Shown here piece after piece: positions 1-6,253 of a DNA stretch of 8,996 nucleotides. Numbering within the stretch: position 1 is the first letter of the stretch; each line of letters begins with the position of its first letter. A model generated the notes under the pieces. The model was given only the letters and a program-made list of their open reading frames with translations. It did not search any database and was not told the DNA's origin. A program made the position numbers and the translations under genes. Source of the DNA: Desulfovibrionaceae bacterium (GTDB taxonomy: Bacteria > Pseudomonadota > Gammaproteobacteria > Burkholderiales > Burkholderiaceae_C); contig WRJY01000254.1 of the NCBI GenBank assembly GCA_009778355.1, positions 1 through 8,996 of the forward strand, in the 5' to 3' direction.

Positions 1-42
1 GGGGCCAGCAGCGCCACCATCAAACGCTTGCCCCCATCCCTG
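1..42. other. Unassigned left edge of window
   Basis: No gene can be assigned here. All three forward frames are open across this short stretch. One frame runs on to a TGA at 79-81 inside holA, so an upstream gene could in principle end there; lptE often precedes holA in betaproteobacteria. On the minus strand an ATG at 20-18 would start a peptide reading M-V-A-L-L-A-P into the window edge, which resembles the beginning of a signal peptide, but no good ribosome site precedes it. Neither reading can be confirmed from the few bases available. Confidence 0.3.
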
Positions 43-63
43 CCTTCCCCCAGCGGGGGAAGG
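43..63 (+). repeat. Perfect 9-bp hairpin overlapping the holA ribosome site
   Basis: CCTTCCCCC (43-51) and GGGGGAAGG (55-63) are perfect inverted copies separated by the triplet AGC. The holA Shine-Dalgarno sequence AAGGAG (60-65) lies partly in the right arm, so the folded RNA would mask part of the ribosome site. There is no T-tract afterwards, so it does not look like an intrinsic terminator for an upstream gene. It may simply be a short intergenic palindromic repeat of the kind scattered through high-GC betaproteobacterial genomes, or it may damp holA translation. The structure is seen; the role is inferred. Confidence 0.6.
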
Positions 64-71
64 AGCAAGAA

Positions 72-1139
72 ATGCAATTGACCGCAGTGCAACTCCAGGG
101 CCATCTGCAAAAGGGGCTGCGCTCGCTCTACACCGTGCATGGCGACGAGGCCCTGCTGGTGGACGAGGCGGCTGACGCCATCCGCGCGGCGGCGCGCGCG
201 CGCGGCTACGGCGAGCGCACCGTGCACACGGCGCAGGGCGCGCATTTCGACTGGAGCGCGGTGCTGGCGGCCAGCCAGTCCCTGAGCCTGTTCGCCGACC
301 GGCAGATGGTGGAAGTGCGCATCCCTTCGGGCAAGCCCGGCAAGGACGGCGCCGCCGCCTTGCAGCAACTGGCCAGCAGCGCGGCTGCCGGCGACGCCAC
401 CCTGACGCTGGTACTGCTGCCGCGCCTGGACCGCCAAAGCCGCGCCGGCGCGTGGTTTACCGCGCTGGACGGCGCGGGCGTCACGGTGCAGATCGACCCG
501 GTGGAGCGCGCCGCGCTGCCGCAATGGATCGCCCAGCGCCTGCTGGCGCAGGGCCAGCGCGTCAAGCCGGGCGAAGAGGGCCAGCGCGCGCTGGCGTTCT
601 TCACCGACCGGGTGGAAGGCAACCTGCTGGCCGCGCACCAGGAAATCGCCAAGCTCGGCCTGCTGTACCCGCAGGGTGAGTTGAGCAGCGAGCAGATCGA
701 GGACGCGGTGCTGAACGTGGCGCGCTACGACGTGTTCAAGCTGTCCGAGGCCGTGCTGGGTGGCCAGCGCGCGCGCGTGCAGCGCATGTTGGACGGCTTG
801 CAAGCCGAGGGTGAGTCCGAGGTGCTGGCGCACTACACGCTGGCCGAGGACATCCGCGCGCTCAAGCGCGTCAAGGACGCCGTCGCCGCCGGCCGCCCGC
901 TGCCGCTGGCGCTGCGCGAACAGCGCATCTGGGGCTTGCGCGAGCGTCTGTTCGAGCGCGCGCTGCCGCGCCTGACCGATGGGCAACTGACCAACCTGCT
1001 GTATGCCGCCCATCAGGTGGACGGCATCGTCAAGGGCCTGAAACACTCCGGCTGGCCGCAAGACCCCTGGCAAGCCCTGCACCGGCTGGCCCAAAGCCTG
1101 TGCGGGGCCTGCGGTGGCGGTGGCGCGGCGGCGCGCTGA
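72..1139 (+). CDS. holA: DNA polymerase III subunit delta
   Basis: This 355-residue protein is the delta subunit of the clamp loader, which opens the beta sliding clamp and loads it on primed DNA during replication. The N-terminal domain starts with the family-typical LYTVHGDEALLVDEAADAIR (19-38). The segment SQSLSLF (68-74) matches the clamp-binding loop of E. coli delta, with Leu73-Phe74 as the hydrophobic plug. RVEGNLLAAHQEIAKL (180-195) and ARYDVFKLSEAVLGG (217-231) are characteristic of the middle and collar regions. Length fits the family (about 340-350). The last residues, a Gly/Ala-rich CGACGGGGAAAR, look like a non-conserved tail. The ATG at 72 has AAGGAG six bases upstream, which settles the start. 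No co-transcribed partner is visible, and the palindromic element begins 11 bp after the stop. The clamp-binding loop and overall resemblance make the call firm. Confidence 0.95.
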   Translation: MQLTAVQLQGHLQKGLRSLYTVHGDEALLVDEAADAIRAAARARGYGERTVHTAQGAHFDWSAVLAASQSLSLFADRQMVEVRIPSGKPGKDGAAALQQLASSAAAGDATLTLVLLPRLDRQSRAGAWFTALDGAGVTVQIDPVERAALPQWIAQRLLAQGQRVKPGEEGQRALAFFTDRVEGNLLAAHQEIAKLGLLYPQGELSSEQIEDAVLNVARYDVFKLSEAVLGGQRARVQRMLDGLQAEGESEVLAHYTLAEDIRALKRVKDAVAAGRPLPLALREQRIWGLRERLFERALPRLTDGQLTNLLYAAHQVDGIVKGLKHSGWPQDPWQALHRLAQSLCGACGGGGAAAR

Positions 1140-1180
1140 CGTCTCTTTAAGAGCCTGTTTATGATCTCCGATGGCCCGCG

Positions 1181-1280
1181 CAGGTACCTTTTCGGGATGG
1201 GATGCAAGGCGCAGTGCGCAGCCCATAGCCCGGCTATGGGCAAGCGCTGCAACGCCGCAGACCGCCCGAAAAGGTATCTG
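1181..1280. repeat. Internal hairpin A of the palindromic element
   Basis: A 100-bp imperfect palindrome. The base is formed by 1181-1196 with 1265-1280, and the tip GCCCATAGC (1221-1229) pairs perfectly with 1233-1241 around CCG. The material between base and tip pairs only in part, for example GGCG (1209-1212) with CGCC (1252-1255). It lies directly inside the left terminal repeat. Confidence 0.65.
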
Positions 1281-1289
1281 CCCGAAGGG

Positions 1290-1388
1290 TTGGGCCGAAA
1301 TCGGGCGATTTGACGCCCAAGCCGCTTGCATGGGCACAAGCCCATGCGGCGCGACATTGGCCGCCAACTCATCCCGATTGCGGCCCAA
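1290..1388. repeat. Internal hairpin B of the palindromic element
   Basis: A 99-bp imperfect palindrome. TTGGGCCG-type arms at 1290-1305 and 1373-1388 match at 15 of 16 positions, and the tip GCATGGGC (1328-1335) pairs perfectly with 1340-1347. The arm segments around 1308-1320 and 1358-1370 pair partially. It abuts the right terminal repeat, so hairpins A and B together would form a three-way junction on the 30-bp outer stem. Confidence 0.6.
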
Positions 1389-1397
1389 CGCGGGCCA

Positions 1398-1424
1398 TTG
1401 GAGATCATAAACAGGCTCTAGAAT
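1398..1424 (+). promoter_or_regulatory. Candidate outward promoter for pyrF
   Basis: TAGAAT (1419-1424) matches the sigma-70 -10 consensus at five of six positions. It begins right after the palindromic element and ends six bases before the pyrF ATG. A weak -35 candidate, TTGGAG (1398-1403), lies inside the right terminal repeat with a 15-bp spacer, shorter than ideal. Its TTG arises at the one base where the two terminal repeats differ. If used, transcription would begin at about the A of the pyrF ATG, giving a leaderless message. The -10 is seen; promoter activity is inference. Confidence 0.3.
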
Positions 1425-1430
1425 CATTGC

Positions 1431-2267
1431 ATGACCTTTCTTGCCCAACTGCGCGCCGCCACGGCACGAAACCAGTCCCTGCTGTGCGTCGGCCTGGACC
1501 CGGAGCCAAGCCGCTTTCCGGCCGGCATCGGGCGCGACGCGCAGGGCATTTACGACTTTTGCGAGCGCATCGTCGAGGCCACGGCGGATCTGGTGATCGC
1601 CTTCAAGCCGCAGATTGCCTACTTCGCCGCGCACCGCGCCGAGGCGCAGCTCGAACGCCTGATCCTGCGCATGCGTGAGCTGGCGCCGCAAGTGCCGGTG
1701 ATTCTGGACGCCAAGCGCGGCGACATCGGCAGCACCGCCGAGCAGTACGCCAGGGAGGCGTTCGACCGCTACGGCGCCGACGCGGTCACGCTGTCGCCCT
1801 TCATGGGCCTGGACTCGGTCGAGCCTTATCTGCGCTATCCGGGCAAGGGTGCATTCCTGCTGTGCCGCACCTCCAATCCTGGCGGCGACGACTTGCAGAG
1901 CCAGCGGCTGGCCAGCGTTGACGGCCAACCGTTGCTGTACGAGCACCTGGCGCGCCTGGCGCAGGGGCCGTGGAACCTGAACGGCCAGCTTGGCCTGGTG
2001 GTGGGCGCGACCTACCCGCAAGAAATCGAGCGCGTGCGCGCCCTGGCGCCCACCTTGCCGCTGCTGATTCCCGGCGTCGGCGCGCAGGGCGGCGACGCCA
2101 CTGCCACGGTGCGCGCCGGCTGGCGCGGCGATGCCGGCGGGCCGGTCATCGTCAACAGTTCCCGAGCCATCCTGTACGTCAGCAGCGGCGCCGACTTTGC
2201 CGCCGCCGCCCGCGCCGCGGCGCAGGCCGCGCGTGCGGCGCTGAACGCGGCGCGCGCCAGCGCATGA
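1431..2267 (+). CDS. pyrF: Orotidine 5'-phosphate decarboxylase (type 2)
   Basis: The 278-residue enzyme decarboxylates orotidine 5'-monophosphate to UMP, the last step of de novo pyrimidine synthesis, in the cytoplasm. The catalytic charged network is visible as ILDAKRGDIGST (91-102), with Asp93, Lys95 and Asp98. LLCVGLDPEPSRFP (17-30) is the N-terminal family signature, IPGVGAQGGD (213-222) is the phosphate-binding loop, and VNSSRAILY (241-249) completes the site. The length of about 270-280 marks the longer type 2 subfamily rather than the roughly 240-residue E. coli form. The start at 1431 gives the expected N-terminus MTFLAQLRAA, yet no Shine-Dalgarno sequence lies upstream, because the palindromic element ends only 12 bp before it. 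The Ala-rich C-terminal helix (256-278) is typical padding. It converges on msbA with a 29-bp gap. Confidence 0.96.
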   Translation: MTFLAQLRAATARNQSLLCVGLDPEPSRFPAGIGRDAQGIYDFCERIVEATADLVIAFKPQIAYFAAHRAEAQLERLILRMRELAPQVPVILDAKRGDIGSTAEQYAREAFDRYGADAVTLSPFMGLDSVEPYLRYPGKGAFLLCRTSNPGGDDLQSQRLASVDGQPLLYEHLARLAQGPWNLNGQLGLVVGATYPQEIERVRALAPTLPLLIPGVGAQGGDATATVRAGWRGDAGGPVIVNSSRAILYVSSGADFAAAARAAAQAARAALNAARASA

Positions 2268-2272
2268 AACTG

Positions 2273-2297
2273 AAAGTTGACAGCGGGGAAGAACTTT
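2273..2297. terminator. Weak dyad between convergent pyrF and msbA
   Basis: AAAGTT (2273-2278) and AACTTT (2292-2297) are a 6-bp inverted repeat with a 13-base loop, followed on the plus strand by TTAT. It is the only dyad in the 29-bp convergent gap, but the stem is short and AT-rich, so a terminator function is doubtful. Confidence 0.2.
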
Positions 2298-4111
2298 TAT
2301 TGCAATGGCGCGGCGGCGCTGTGCAGGCGGGCGTACAGGCCGCCCTGGGCCATTAGCGCCGCGTGGGGGCCTTGCTCGACGATGCGGCCGCGCTCCATGA
2401 CGACGATGCGGTCGGCGTGCTCGATGGTGGACAGGCGGTGCGCGATGACCAGCGTGGTACGGCCCGTCATGACGCGGGCCACGGCCTGCTGCACCAGGCG
2501 TTCGCTTTCGGTGTCCAGCGCCGAGGTGGCTTCGTCGAGCAGCAGCACCGGCGCGTCCTTGTACAGCGCGCGGGCAATCGCCAGGCGCTGCCGCTGACCG
2601 CCCGACAGTTGCGTGGCGTTGTGGCCCAGCACCGTGTCCATGCCTTGCGCCAGCGTGGCGACGTGGGCGGCCAGGTTGGCGTCTTGCAGGCAGCGCTGCA
2701 CGCGCTCGCGGTCGATGGCGGGCGCGCCCAGCGCCACGTTGGCGGCCACCGAATCGTTGAGCATGACCACGTCCTGGCTGACCAGGGCGATCTGCGCGCG
2801 CAGCAGCGGCAACGGCCAGTCGGCCAGATCGCGCCCATCGAGCAGCGCCTGGCCGGACGCGGGCCGCACGAAGCGCGGCAGCAGGTTGACCAGCGTGGTC
2901 TTGCCGGCGCCGGAAGGGCCGACCAAGGCCACGGTTTCGCCGGCCCGAACGCGCAGGCTGAGGCGGTCGAGCGCGGGCGCGCCGCCATCGGCGGCGTAGG
3001 CCACGCTGACGTCGTGCAGTTCGATCTCGCCGCGGGCGCGCTGCGCTGGCGCACTGGGGTCGAGGGCGCTGGCGATTCCGGGTTCGGTCAGCACCTCGTC
3101 CAGCATGTTCAGGCCGCGCTCCAGCGCCGTCAGGCCGCGCGTGATGGGGCCGATGATGTCGGTGAGCCGGCGCAGCGGCTGGATCAGCATCAGCATGGCG
3201 CCGATGAAGGACAGGAAGCCGCCCACGGTGATGTCGCCCTGGCTGCCGCCGCTCTGGCTTTGGTGCAGCGCGATGCCGATCACCACCGACAGCGCCACCG
3301 CCGCGGCCATCTGGGCCAGCGGCATGATGCCGGCGGCGGCGCTGACGGCCTTGATGGACAGGCCGCGCAGCTTGCGGCTGATCTGCTCGAAGCGGCTGGC
3401 CTGTTGCGCCTCGGCGCCGTGCAGCCGCACCATGCGGTGGGCGAGCACGTTTTCTTCCACCACGTAGGCCAGCTCGTCGGTGGCGTTCTGGCTCTGGCGC
3501 GTGTAGTGGTGCACGCGCCGTGACATGGTCTTCATGATGAAGCCGACGATGGGCACCAGCACGAACACGATCAGCGTCAGCGGCCAGTTGAGAAACAGCA
3601 GGTAGACCATCAGAGCCGCCACGGTGACGCTGTCGCGCGCCAGGTAGAGCAGGGCGTTGACCAGCAGGCTGGAGCCGGTCTGCACCTCGTACACGATGGT
3701 GTTGGACAACTGGCTGGCCGACTGGCGCGCGAACAGCGACAGATCGGCCGTGAGCAGGCGCTCAAACAACTGGCGCCGCAGCGTGACCATGCCGTCGTTG
3801 GCGATGCGCGCCAGCGCGTACTGGCTGGCGAAGTGCGCGATACCGCGCAGCGCGAACAGCCCGACGATGACCAGCGGCACGGCCCAGACCGGCAGGCTGT
3901 GCTCGGTGAAGCCCTGGTCCACCAGCGGCTTGAGCAGGGCCGGCACCGAGGCTTCGGTCAGCGCGCTGACCAGCGTGCCGGCGATGGCAATGGCCCAGCC
4001 CAGCCGGTATTCGCTGAAATAAGTCCACAGCCGCCGCAGCCGGGTCTTCAGCGGAGTAACGGGCGGCGGCGCGGTAGGCGACGCAGTGGGCGGGGCGGCG
4101 GGTTTGGGCAT
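2297..4111 (-). CDS. msbA: Lipid A export ABC transporter, ATP-binding/permease protein
   Basis: MsbA is a homodimeric inner-membrane half-transporter that flips lipid A-core to the periplasmic leaflet for LPS assembly. From the ATG at 4111 it has 604 residues: a Pro/Ala-rich N-terminus, a six-helix membrane domain, then a nucleotide-binding domain. Numbered from the longer GTG start at 4141 (614 residues), the motifs are Walker A GPSGAGKTT (408-416), Q-loop Gln456, signature LSGGQRQRL (512-520), Walker B VLLLDEAT (532-539), D-loop SALD (540-543) and switch His568 in IAHRLSTI. All are intact. I prefer the ATG because AGAAG lies about seven bases upstream and the extra ten residues look non-coding; the GTG remains possible. 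Export of other lipids cannot be excluded by sequence, but single-gene msbA of this length next to envelope genes fits. It is divergent from tolB with about 200 bp between. Confidence 0.92.
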   Translation of the reverse strand: MPKPAAPPTASPTAPPPVTPLKTRLRRLWTYFSEYRLGWAIAIAGTLVSALTEASVPALLKPLVDQGFTEHSLPVWAVPLVIVGLFALRGIAHFASQYALARIANDGMVTLRRQLFERLLTADLSLFARQSASQLSNTIVYEVQTGSSLLVNALLYLARDSVTVAALMVYLLFLNWPLTLIVFVLVPIVGFIMKTMSRRVHHYTRQSQNATDELAYVVEENVLAHRMVRLHGAEAQQASRFEQISRKLRGLSIKAVSAAAGIMPLAQMAAAVALSVVIGIALHQSQSGGSQGDITVGGFLSFIGAMLMLIQPLRRLTDIIGPITRGLTALERGLNMLDEVLTEPGIASALDPSAPAQRARGEIELHDVSVAYAADGGAPALDRLSLRVRAGETVALVGPSGAGKTTLVNLLPRFVRPASGQALLDGRDLADWPLPLLRAQIALVSQDVVMLNDSVAANVALGAPAIDRERVQRCLQDANLAAHVATLAQGMDTVLGHNATQLSGGQRQRLAIARALYKDAPVLLLDEATSALDTESERLVQQAVARVMTGRTTLVIAHRLSTIEHADRIVVMERGRIVEQGPHAALMAQGGLYARLHSAAAPLQ

Positions 4112-4177
4112 CGGCGGGCTTCTGAAGCGGCGATTGTCCACGAATACAACGCGGACAGGAACTTCAGGCCCTATGCG

Positions 4178-4207
4178 TTGACTAATTCACGGTTTGTGCA
4201 ATTTGAT
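4178..4207 (+). promoter_or_regulatory. Candidate sigma-70 promoter of the tolB cluster
   Basis: TTGACT (4178-4183, five of six to consensus) is followed after 18 bp by TTTGAT (4202-4207, four of six). Transcription would begin near 4214, leaving a leader of about 100 bases before tolB. A second -10-like TATCAT (4243-4248) lies downstream but has no matching -35. This stretch is AT-richer than its surroundings, as expected of a promoter between divergent genes. Confidence 0.4.
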
Positions 4208-4214
4208 ACACAAA
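4193..4214. promoter_or_regulatory. Dyad over the tolB -10 region, possible operator
   Basis: TTTGTGCA (4193-4200) and TACACAAA (4207-4214) form an inverted repeat with 7 of 8 positions matching around a 6-bp centre. It spans the candidate -10 of tolB. Size and symmetry suit a dimeric helix-turn-helix regulator; the regulator is unknown. It could also be chance in an AT-rich stretch. Confidence 0.35.
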
Positions 4215-4317
4215 TCGAAGCCGATGCAGCGTGGGAGCTTGCTATCATTAATAAATTCGCGGGGCATGACAGCACCCGTTTCGTTTTCTGCGGGGATCGA
4301 CTCGCCGCCTTTCCGAT

Positions 4318-5619
4318 ATGACTTTGCCATTCGACCGGATGTTTTCGCCCAATCTTGTTCGCCGCGCCTTGCTTGGGGCGCTGGCCGTTGTGCCGTCGCT
4401 GCCGGCCTGGTCGCAGTTTCGCGTCGAGGTGTCCGGCGTCGGCATGAGGCAGTTTCCCATTGCGCTGGTGCCGCTGCGCGGCGAGGCCGGTGCGCCGCAG
4501 CAGATCAGTGCCATCGTCCGCGCCGACCTGGAGCGCACCGGCCAGTTCAGGGCCGTGGACACCAGCGGTCAGACCATGGACGATACGTCGCGCCCCGACA
4601 TGACCGTTTGGCGCGAGCGCACGGCCGACTCGCTGGCTGGCGGCAGCATCACCCGCCGGCCCGATGGCCGCTGGGACGTGCGCTTTCGCCTGTGGGACGT
4701 GGTGCGCGATCAGGACCTTGGCGGCCAAGGCTACGTCGTGCCGCAGGCCGACCTGCGGCTGGCGGCGCACAGAATCGCCGACTACATCTATGAAAAACTC
4801 ACCGGCGAAAAAGGCGTGTTCTCCACCCGGCTGGCCTACGTCACCAAGGCAGGCGGGCGCTATACGCTGTGGGTGGCCGATTCCGATGGCGAAAACGCCC
4901 AGGCCGCGCTGACCAGTCCCGAATCCATCATCTCGCCGGCCTGGTCGCCCAACGGCGCCCAACTGGCCTACGTGTCCTTCGAGTCGCGCAAGCCGGTCGT
5001 TTACGTACACGAAGTGGCCACCGGGCGCCGGCGCCTGGTGGCCAACTTCAAGGGATCGAACAGCGCGCCCGCGTGGTCGCCCGATGGCCGCACTCTGGCG
5101 GTGACGCTGTCGCGCGATGGCGGCTCGCAGCTTTACCTGATCGACGCCAATGGCGGCGAGCCGCGCCGGCTGACGCAGTCGCCGAGCATCGACACCGAGC
5201 CTGTTTTTTCGCCCGATGGCGGTACCATTTACTTCGTCAGCGACCGCGGCGGTTCGCCGCAGATTTACCGCATGTCCGCTGGCGGCGGCGCGGTGCAGCG
5301 CGTCACTTTCAACGGCAGCTACAACGTGTCGCCCTCCGTGAGCTCCGATGGCCGTTGGCTGGCCTATGTCTCGCGCAGCGGGGGCTTCAAGCTGCAAGTG
5401 ATGGAACTGTCCAGCGGCAACGTGACCCCTGTGACCAACACCGACACCGACGAGAGTCCCAGCTTTGCCCCCAACAGCCGACTAATCGTCTATGCTACCC
5501 GCCAGGGCGGTCGCGGGGCGCTGATGACTACCACCGTGGACGGCAAGATCAAGGCGCGCCTGGCCGGGCAGGGCGGGGACATCCGGGAGCCGGCATGGGG
5601 ACCGTATCAACAATATTGA
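4318..5619 (+). CDS. tolB: Tol-Pal system periplasmic protein TolB
   Basis: TolB is the periplasmic beta-propeller that binds Pal and TolA and helps couple the inner-membrane motor to the outer membrane, especially during division. The 433-residue product has a signal peptide (hydrophobic core about 17-30, probable cleavage after AWS at 32), an N-terminal domain (about 33-165), then a propeller with repeated blade motifs: SPAWSPNGAQLAYVS (206-220), APAWSPDGRTLAV (250-262), EPVFSPDGGTIYFVS (294-308), SPSVSSDGRWLAYVS (338-352), SPSFAPNSRLIVYAT (380-394) and a final EPAWGPY (424-430). Length is usual for TolB. No clear ribosome site precedes the ATG at 4318. The ATG at 4339 would leave a more ordinary short signal-peptide start and cannot be excluded. 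It is the first gene of tolB-pal-cpoB; tolQRA are not adjacent, since divergent msbA lies upstream. Confidence 0.95.
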   Translation: MTLPFDRMFSPNLVRRALLGALAVVPSLPAWSQFRVEVSGVGMRQFPIALVPLRGEAGAPQQISAIVRADLERTGQFRAVDTSGQTMDDTSRPDMTVWRERTADSLAGGSITRRPDGRWDVRFRLWDVVRDQDLGGQGYVVPQADLRLAAHRIADYIYEKLTGEKGVFSTRLAYVTKAGGRYTLWVADSDGENAQAALTSPESIISPAWSPNGAQLAYVSFESRKPVVYVHEVATGRRRLVANFKGSNSAPAWSPDGRTLAVTLSRDGGSQLYLIDANGGEPRRLTQSPSIDTEPVFSPDGGTIYFVSDRGGSPQIYRMSAGGGAVQRVTFNGSYNVSPSVSSDGRWLAYVSRSGGFKLQVMELSSGNVTPVTNTDTDESPSFAPNSRLIVYATRQGGRGALMTTTVDGKIKARLAGQGGDIREPAWGPYQQY

Positions 5620-5631
5620 TCTTTCAACCTT

Positions 5632-5656
5632 GCCGGAAGCCGGTCGTGTTTTTTTT
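5632..5656 (+). terminator. Weak hairpin plus T8 tract between tolB and pal
   Basis: GCCGG (5632-5636) and CCGGT (5640-5644) can form a 4-5 bp stem with an AAG loop, followed after four bases by eight T residues (5649-5656). The T-run stands out in this GC-rich sequence. The stem is short and separated from the T-run, so at most it would terminate partially and lower or raise pal relative to tolB. Confidence 0.3.
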
Positions 5657-5664
5657 GATTGACT

Positions 5665-5670
5665 AGGAGA
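5665..5670 (+). promoter_or_regulatory. Strong ribosome binding site of pal
   Basis: AGGAGA lies seven bases before the ATG at 5678. Two consecutive ATG codons follow (5678, 5681); the spacing favours the first. It is much better than the sites seen before tolB and cpoB, in keeping with the high abundance of Pal. Confidence 0.8.
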
Positions 5671-5677
5671 GCAGCAA

Positions 5678-6250
5678 ATGATGAAGCGTTATCTGATGGT
5701 GATGTTGGCCGCCTTGGCCGTGGCGCTGGCGGGCTGTAGCACGTCTGGCGGCAGTAAACAACTCAATCCTGCGCTTTTGGATCATCCCTCGGTTGGCGGC
5801 GGCGGGGGCGTCGCCGTTGCCACCGAGGGTGGCGATACGGGCGCGGAGGGCCACACCACGGTTCAGCCGGTGGTCGCGAGTCAGGATCTGTCGGGTCCGG
5901 ATGGCGGGCCGCCCGCCAGCTTGGGCCGCGTGATCCTGTTCGACTTCGACAGCTATGTCATCAAGCCGGAGTACCAGGATCTGATCGAGCAACACGCGCG
6001 CTTCCTGCAAGCCCACCATGACAGCAACGTGTCGCTGGAAGGCCATACCGACGAGCGCGGCAGCCGCGAATACAACCTGTCGCTGGGCCAGAAGCGCGCC
6101 GAAGCCGTGCGCCGCGCCCTGACACTGGCCGGCGCCAGCGATTCGCAGCTCGAAGCCGTGAGCTTCGGCAAGGAAAAACCGGCGGCCGAAGGGCACGACG
6201 AAAGTGCTTGGTCGCAAAACCGCCGCGTTGAACTGCGCTACCACCGCTGA
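5678..6250 (+). CDS. pal: Peptidoglycan-associated lipoprotein Pal
   Basis: Pal is an outer-membrane lipoprotein that binds peptidoglycan and TolB, anchoring the outer membrane to the wall. The 190-residue precursor has a lipoprotein signal (1-19) with lipobox LAGC and lipidated Cys20. Ser follows at +2, which fits outer-membrane sorting. A Gly-rich flexible linker runs from about 21 to 80. The OmpA-like domain (about 84-190) contains VILFDFDSYVIKPE (85-98), the binding signature EGHTDERGSREYNLSLGQKRA (121-141) and the closing NRRVEL (181-186). Asp125 and Arg140 have the 15-residue spacing of the diaminopimelate-binding Asp/Arg pair in OmpA-like domains. The ATG at 5678 is supported by AGGAGA. 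It follows tolB after 58 bp and is directly followed by cpoB, so it is probably co-transcribed with both. Confidence 0.97.
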   Translation: MMKRYLMVMLAALAVALAGCSTSGGSKQLNPALLDHPSVGGGGGVAVATEGGDTGAEGHTTVQPVVASQDLSGPDGGPPASLGRVILFDFDSYVIKPEYQDLIEQHARFLQAHHDSNVSLEGHTDERGSREYNLSLGQKRAEAVRRALTLAGASDSQLEAVSFGKEKPAAEGHDESAWSQNRRVELRYHR

Positions 6251-6253
6251 TTG

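Larger units (their letters stand above)
1151..1418. mobile_element. MITE-like nested palindromic element, 268 bp
   Basis: The ends (1151-1180 and 1389-1418) are inverted copies of 30 bp with one difference, beginning GAGCCTGTTTATGATC. Inside lie two further long hairpins. Hairpin A has outer arms 1181-1196 and 1265-1280 (15 of 16) and a perfect 9-bp tip at 1221-1229/1233-1241. Hairpin B has outer arms 1290-1305 and 1373-1388 (15 of 16) and a perfect 8-bp tip at 1328-1335/1340-1347 with an ACAA loop. Read as plus-strand RNA, the single differences in the outer stem and in hairpin A are both G-U pairs. No convincing protein is encoded and no clear target-site duplication flanks it (TTTAA left, TAGAA right). 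A non-autonomous transposon derivative (MITE) or a large REP/BIME-type repeat both fit; I do not recognise the parent family. Confidence 0.7.

Noticed and set aside
155..162. GCTGGTGG, the E. coli Chi octamer
   Set aside because: It is inside holA coding sequence, is expected by chance in GC-rich DNA, and Chi sequences differ between lineages.
1171..1410. 79-codon open frame inside the palindromic element
   Set aside because: Its sequence is fully accounted for by the hairpin arms. There is no ribosome site and no recognisable protein feature.
2363..3523. Open frame of 386 codons opposite msbA
   Set aside because: It is antisense to intact Walker, signature and membrane segments of msbA, has low-complexity Gln/Ala/Gly/His composition, and has no ribosome site.
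4194..4793. 199-codon open frame beginning upstream of tolB, possibly an upstream ORF
   Set aside because: It overlaps tolB out of frame for most of its length. After the start it shows only Arg/Gly/Ala-rich shadow composition and has no supporting ribosome site.
4171..5397. Open frame of 408 codons opposite tolB
   Set aside because: It is antisense to the conserved TolB propeller repeats. Its apparent periodicity mirrors the blade repeats on the coding strand.
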